Below are positions 58,759-64,000 of a stretch of 64,000 nt of DNA, piece after piece. The translations under genes and the position numbers were made by a program. Numbering within the stretch: position 1 is the first letter of the stretch; the number at the start of each line of letters is the position of its first letter. This stretch comes from Notospermus geniculatus (lineage: Eukaryota > Nemertea > Pilidiophora > Heteronemertea > Lineidae): contig NMRB01002517.1 in the NCBI GenBank assembly GCA_002633025.1, forward strand, positions 38,347-102,346. The letters run 5' to 3'. Below the pieces are notes generated by a model. That model saw only the letters and a list, made by a program, of their open reading frames with translations. It made no database searches and was not told where the DNA came from.

Positions 58759-59806
58759 GAAATGGTCCATGGACCATGTGCTCACTGGGTTGGACATAAT
58801 AGTCTAATGACAGAGGGAGGTACATATCAGTTATGAGCAATCTGCGTCAAGTCATTCCCAGGTAGGACTTTGATGATTTTGGGGTTATGCCACCTGGCGG
58901 CCATATTGGATGTCCGATTGGGCTGGAACTTCAGATGCACATACATGTAAAGGTCATTTGCAGGGGGCCACATAGCAAATTGGAGCGCTTTGGGGAAAGT
59001 CGTTCCTGAGTTACAGCAAATTGATGATTTTCGGGTTACGCCACCTGGCGGCCATATTGGATATCCGATCGGGCCGAAACTTCACATGGACATAAAGGTC
59101 ATCTGCAGGGGGCCACATAGCACATTGGAGCGCTTTGGGTTAAGGCATTCCTGAGTTACAGCACTTTGATGATTTTTGGGTTACGCCACCTGGTGGCCAT
59201 GTTTGAAGTCAAATCAGGCCGAAATTTGACATGCATGTAAAGGTCATCTAGATGGAGGTAAATATCAAATTTGAGCATTCTGCGTCAAGCCGTTCCCGAG
59301 TAATAGCACTTGCTTGATTTTCAGGTTACGCCACCTGGCGGCCATACTGGATGTCCGATCGGGCCGAAACTCGGTATTTTTTAAGGTACCCTTCCAATGC
59401 ATGTTTATGCAAGATATGAAGTTGCTCGGTGAAATAATGACAAACTGTGGCAGGTTCGTCACTTTTGTCGAACTTTGACCTCTGTGACCTTGAAAAGTAG
59501 GTCAAATCAAAAACCCGTTATTTACGTTATGTATCCTTATTAGCTACACCTATGATAAAAATTTGGAGATGATCTAGTCATTAGTTCAGGAGTTATTGCA
59601 CTTTTTGTGTTTTTGGTTTCCGCCACCTGGTGGCCAAACTGAGAGTCGAATCGGACCGAACCTTGGTGTCGTGGGTCGTCTGACTATATGTACCAAGTTT
59701 CAGATCAATAGCTCCAGCGGTTACGAAACGTGCCCTGCTAACGGACCACGACGGACGCCGACGACGGACGCTGCACCATCGTAATAGCTCAACCCAGTGA
59801 GCTATT
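58759..59806 (+). repeat. Composite element of about 1 kb with internal 130-150 bp units
   Basis: Starts GAAATGGTCCATGGACCATG. GCTCACTGGGTTG near the left end is mirrored by CAACCCAGTGAGC at the right end. Inside are about five units carrying CCACCTGG(C/T)GGCCATATTG and TCGGGCCGAAACT. A short copy is at 34652-34916. The right end has a run of CGACGGACGC. Class unknown. Confidence 0.75.
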
Positions 59807-60290
59807 AAAAATGTTTCGAATTTAGAACCAGAGCACAGAATCTGGAAACATAGGTCAAATTTACAAAAGTTGTTATTGGCAGTTTGTTTTTTATGAGCTT
59901 GTTTCAAAAACAACAGAAACTTACCATGCCTTTGCACTGAAAATTTCAATTTCAACACTGGGATTACTATCTACAATATTTTTTTTAATCAACAATTTTT
60001 GTTCCGAGTCTGAAATTTGCTTGTCGTGTTGAGGATTGACCAATCAGATTCTTCCAATGACTCATGCACCAAAAAAACAAAGTTATTCTAGTTTTTTTCA
60101 ACAGACAATGCACAGTACACTGTACACAATCGTTGATGAACATGATTTTTCTTTGAAACTGAGAGGAATTAGGTTAGAGTCGAACACATTCATGACTATA
60201 GAAATCCTCTCATGATACATGTATTCTTTTCATAGACAAAATTATGAGGCACGCTCTCTGAATCAATATTTGGTCTTGACTGAACATTGT

Positions 60291-60674
60291 GGGCCGTATG
60301 CACCAACGAAGATTATCTCGAACTCAGGTTGAGCCACAACTTTTCAATAGACTCTATCACTCCAAAAGAGCGCAGCACCTGACGGGACAGCGTCATGACG
60401 TCCCACACGTCATTTCTGAACGCATGACATGACTCAAAAAAAAATCTGGTTGTTTCAGCGATCATGACGTCGTGAAACAATCTGATTTTTTTTCGTCTGG
60501 CCTCAAAACATCATGAATGACGTGCGGGACGTCTTGGACACTGTCCCGTCAGGTGCTGCACTCTTTTAGAGGAATATCCTGTATTGATCAGGTTTTGCCC
60601 GGGCATGATGTGACAATGGAAAAGTTGTGGCTCAACCTGAGTTCAAGATAATCTTCGTTTGGTGCATACGGCCC
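60291..60674. repeat. TIR element with GGGCCGTATGCACCAACGAA ends
   Basis: Inverted arms of about 65 bp: GGGCCGTATGCACCAACGAA ... GGTTGAGCCACAACTTTTC and complement. The middle has CATGACGTC-containing inverted repeats. Confidence 0.9.
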
Positions 60675-60848
60675 TGTACAATACTGTAATTTCTGTAGAA
60701 CTTTATGGTTTCAAGGGTTCCAGAAAACAAATCTACCCGACCGAACAACAGTGCTTCACGTTTGAAATCTGCAGGAGCTCAATCAGTTGAGCTCCTCAAA
60801 AGCTCGAGGAGAGTTGTTCAACTCGTGAAATTTGATGGTCAGTTACAT

Positions 60849-60885
60849 CTTGGAGGAATTATACTGACAGTATAATTCCTCCAAG
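60849..60885. repeat. Short palindrome CTTGGAGGAATTATACTG
   Basis: CTTGGAGGAATTATACTG followed by a single base (A) and the exact complement. The same word occurs at 18155-18172, and reversed at about 11461-11489. Confidence 0.85.
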
Positions 60886-61330
60886 GTTACATGTACTTCA
60901 AGGACGCTGAGGATTGTAGTCAATCGAACTCCTCGGCACAATTTTGTGGGTGCGCAGGGGCGCGAGCATGATTGCGACCATCTTATAGTATGTGAAGCAC
61001 TGGAACAAGGACAAATTTCGTTAAGTACAATTACCGGTATTCACGTTTTTTTAAGTGGCCATAGTCTCTTCCTATATAAACAGAAATCACGATATATTTA
61101 TGATAGAATTTATAATCTTTTTTCATGTCTGCAGCATTCACATTCAACACATAAGGGTAGGGCAGTGCTGCCGGTGGTAAGTGGATGCAGTAAGTGACAT
61201 GTTGTGACACCAACATAGTGTAGTGTCCACAAAATCTTTCCCCCACAAACTGAACAAAATAATTCCGTAAATAGAGGGACTTGTACTTTTGACTATAGAA
61301 CTTCGAAAACCAATAACCACTCCACAGTTA

Positions 61331-61720
61331 TGATTCATCCTTACTTCAACATGGGCAAAGTGCCAAGCTCGGAAATGTGCACAAGTCAGTGGTAAATAAT
61401 TCATGTCGCAGTTACCTACAATGTACCTGTAATGACGTTAATAATAGGGTACATGTAACTTGATTTACTTTCCATGAGCCTATAGCAAATCCAAGGTTGT
61501 GCTCAGTCAACTCGGTCGACCGCACAGAAAGTCCGATATATTAGTGCTTTCGGCGCCTATCGGCGGCTTACTAACCACCGATAGGCGCCGGTAGCACTAT
61601 TGGACTTTGTGCACTTGGCCCTGGTAAATACTGTGGTTTGAAATCATTGTGTTCACTTTATGTTGTCTGTTGCACAGGAATGGCACTTTGCCCATGTCAT
61701 GCATGTTGAAGTTAGGGTGA
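61331..61720. repeat. TIR element, GATTCACCCTTACTTCAACA family, with nested MITE
   Basis: Ends GATTCATCCTTACTTCAACA and TGTTGAAGTTAGGGTGA. At 61514-61622 a second element (GGTCGACCGCACAGAAAGTC and complementary end) is inserted; its sister is at 42542-42680, itself nested in another element. Confidence 0.85.
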
Positions 61721-61787
61721 CAAATGTGGGTCAGCCAGGTCCGTATTGTAGTGCACCCTGTAGTCTAGTGGTTGTAATAGACGATAC

Positions 61788-63092
61788 CAGGGTGCGTACA
61801 GCTTGTGGAGTACCAAATTTAAGACCTTCAGTGCTCGAAAAGTCGCCGAAGGCGACCCTCGCCAGTTGGCGACAAGGTTGAAAAGGTCACTCGCCACTCA
61901 GGCGCGCCGTAGGCGCGCCGGCGGGGGGTCTGGGGGGCCTCCCCCAGAAAAATTTGGATTTTTAAAGCTCTCAGATGCGATTTCCCAGTATCTGAGAAGA
62001 AAATTTCATCGAAATGACAGCTACAAATTTTCGTTTAAAATGCATAAAATCCCCGTAGATCAATGATGATGATGGTCAGATCTTAAATGAAATAAAATTT
62101 CGTCGAAGTTACCAAATCTGCAACGCAGACGTCGGAAGTTGCCGAGGAAAGGCCGAAGATTGACGAACTGGGGTATGTATAAAAACAAACTCTGGGCACT
62201 TGCTGGCGGATCGAGGTAGCAGAAAAGGTCTGTAAATGATCACTACAGAGAAGGATATCCTTGGACTTGGCCAGATTATGATACATAAGCAAGTTTTTGG
62301 ATTAAATAATTTATATAATTGCATAAATGAAATCTTTAGTGGATACTAACTGCACGCCTTTGCTTTGTGCTTGTTCTATTTCGTTCCCGCGCACATTCGA
62401 GGAATCGATCGCAGCGCCCCAAAAGTCCTCTGGCTTAGTTCAAAATTTGGCCACAGCGATGATTTTGGGGGCGCTGCGATCGATTGATTCCAATTTCGAT
62501 GTTGGTTACCGTGCCGACATGGCCGACGAAGCTTCTTTTGGCGCCATTGGGGTTATGTCTGCATTTCTTGCGCCAAGGCCTTATTTTCAAAAGTGTGCTT
62601 TCACAAATATCATTTGGCGAATTATATCTTCAAAAATTGTAAATTTTATTCGCCAAATGGCGTCCTGCCTTCGTAAACAACTCGCCAAGTGTAAATTCCT
62701 GGTCGCCAATGGCGAGTAAAATAGCTACTTTTCGAGCACTGACCTTTTTAAGACCAAGTTTCGGCAAAATTTAAGGCCTATTTTCTTGTAAACGAAGCCC
62801 CCTCAACAGATGCCTGGCAGGGTTTCTGCCAGGGAAGAAAGTAAAGGGGATCGATTTGGCCAAGAAGGGTGATACTTGGTTGGGAGGTCTGAATTTTGAT
62901 TTTTAGAAGCACGTAGATGTGATTTCCTGGCATTCCCACCAAATTTTTTTACAACTACCTTGATATGAAATTTAAGACCTTTTTAAGACCTTCCAGCAGA
63001 AATTATTGAATTTAAGACTTTTTAAGGCCTTGAAAATGAAATTGCCACATTTAAGACTTTTTCAGACTTTTTAAGACCTTGTACGCACCCTG
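61788..63092. mobile_element. hAT-like element with two nested insertions
   Basis: Outer ends CAGGGTGCGTACAG and TGTACGCACCCTG are flanked by CGATAC on both sides. Inside, 61829-62741 is a second element (CAGTGCTCGAAAAGT and ACTTTTCGAGCACTG, with ACCTT on both sides). Inside that, 62401-62491 is a hairpin (GGAATCGATCGCAGCGCCCC). The outer body repeats TTTAAGACCTT. CAG..CTG tips suggest hAT (inference). A 130-codon frame in the inner element has no recognisable domain. Confidence 0.8.
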
Positions 63093-63388
63093 CGATACTG
63101 ACAAGACACATGCTGAACATTCAATCTCCTTAACCGGACAAAATCGTCCTCTGGAACTTTGCCCATGCACAACACCTGCTTTATCAAGAGTTTGTTTTGT
63201 CGTTAGTAAACAAACAGGTATTATGTCATGTAAAGGTAGAGTAAGTTTTACCGATTCACAACTCCAGACTTGGGCAACTTTGACAGGAGGACTGGGCTGA
63301 ATAAGGGAAAATGAAAACCCCATTTGAATAACTAATCAGACTTCTCTATAACTACATGCAAAGCAAGGCTCAGAAGTATACATATGTA

Positions 63389-63910
63389 CACTGGTGGAAA
63401 GAAATATTAGGACACTTTCAAAATCTAAGTCATTTTCCTCTTTTGCTTTCCTTTTTCTCTACCGGTAATCTAACCACAATGAATGTTTCTTATTAATCAG
63501 AACATTTTTACCTTGGCAGATGGGTTATATAATCCCATGAGATTGTCCATGCCAAAGGTTGTTGACATTGGGTTGCTGATATATGAATAACAAAGACAAT
63601 CATGATGCGCTTCATCCATACTTCTCCACTCCAATAGCTTTAGCCTTTTAATTACGGTAGAGACATGAGAGAGGCTTGAATGGCACCCATCAAAATTACC
63701 GTATCTTTGTTGCCCATGGATCAGCAACCCGTTGTGTACATACATGTATGAACTTTTGTATGGACAATCAGAGGGGATTATACAACCCACTTCAAAAATG
63801 GTGAAAATGTTCTAATCAATAAGAAATGGTTAAAGAGACAGAAGGAAGGCATAAGAGGAAAATGACTTAGAATTGTGAAAATGTCCTAATATTTTTGTCT
63901 CACACCAGTG
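63389..63910. repeat. Tc1/mariner-type MITE with TA target duplication
   Basis: CACTGGTGGAAAGAAATATTAGGACA-type ends (AATATTAGGACACTTTC and complement), flanked by TA at 63387-63388 and 63911-63912. A second inner inverted repeat (GATTATACAACCC and GGGTTATATAATC) extends the symmetry. Confidence 0.85.
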
Positions 63911-64000
63911 TACAGTCTTGTTCGTATTAATATCAACACCTTATATCTCAAATATCTCATAAACCATCAAACCAATTTAAATGCGGTTTTCTGCATAAAG

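Noticed and set aside
62327-62719. 130-codon frame inside the nested transposon
   Set aside because: No transposase motif, and it spans the innermost hairpin insertion.

Overview
This is a 64 kb piece of an animal nuclear genome, probably a marine invertebrate. Genes have many short exons with GT-AG introns, and one gene has two minor-class AT-AC introns. Introns and spacers are packed with short inverted-repeat transposons. Motifs such as TACATGTA and GTAGGCCTAC recur, as they do in echinoderm, hemichordate and amphioxus DNA, but I cannot fix the taxon. Gene models were assembled by eye from splice signals, reading phase and homology between exons.

Four protein-coding genes are supported. 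(1, 2) Two paralogous genes for small cysteine-rich secreted proteins lie head to head. The minus-strand one (1474-3548) is cut by the left edge. The plus-strand one (4305-19318) is complete and ends in a PAN/apple-like domain. They share intron phases and a 756-bp spacer. (3) A plus-strand gene (24566-34112) has a very large first exon with C2H2 zinc fingers, two RFX-like winged-helix repeats and a C-terminal helical domain. Each RFX-like repeat is split at the same residue by a U12-type AT-AC intron. The large first exon is present twice in tandem, with a run of N between the copies. (4) A minus-strand DENND1/connecdenn orthologue (36114-58003, 16 visible exons, 5' end not found) lies convergent to gene 3. 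It has a DENN module and a clathrin/AP-2 adaptor tail ending in WEKFE.

Most other sequence is repetitive: dozens of MITE or foldback elements, several nested; minisatellites; a tRNA-like element; a SINE head; and hairpins resembling hammerhead-ribozyme cores, including a pair 321 bp apart that looks like a retrozyme. Spacers at 1-1473, 19319-24565 and 34113-36113 hold no gene I can support.

The four genes form no obvious pathway. DENND1 would act in endocytic trafficking, the zinc-finger/RFX-like protein probably in the nucleus, and the paired secreted proteins outside the cell.
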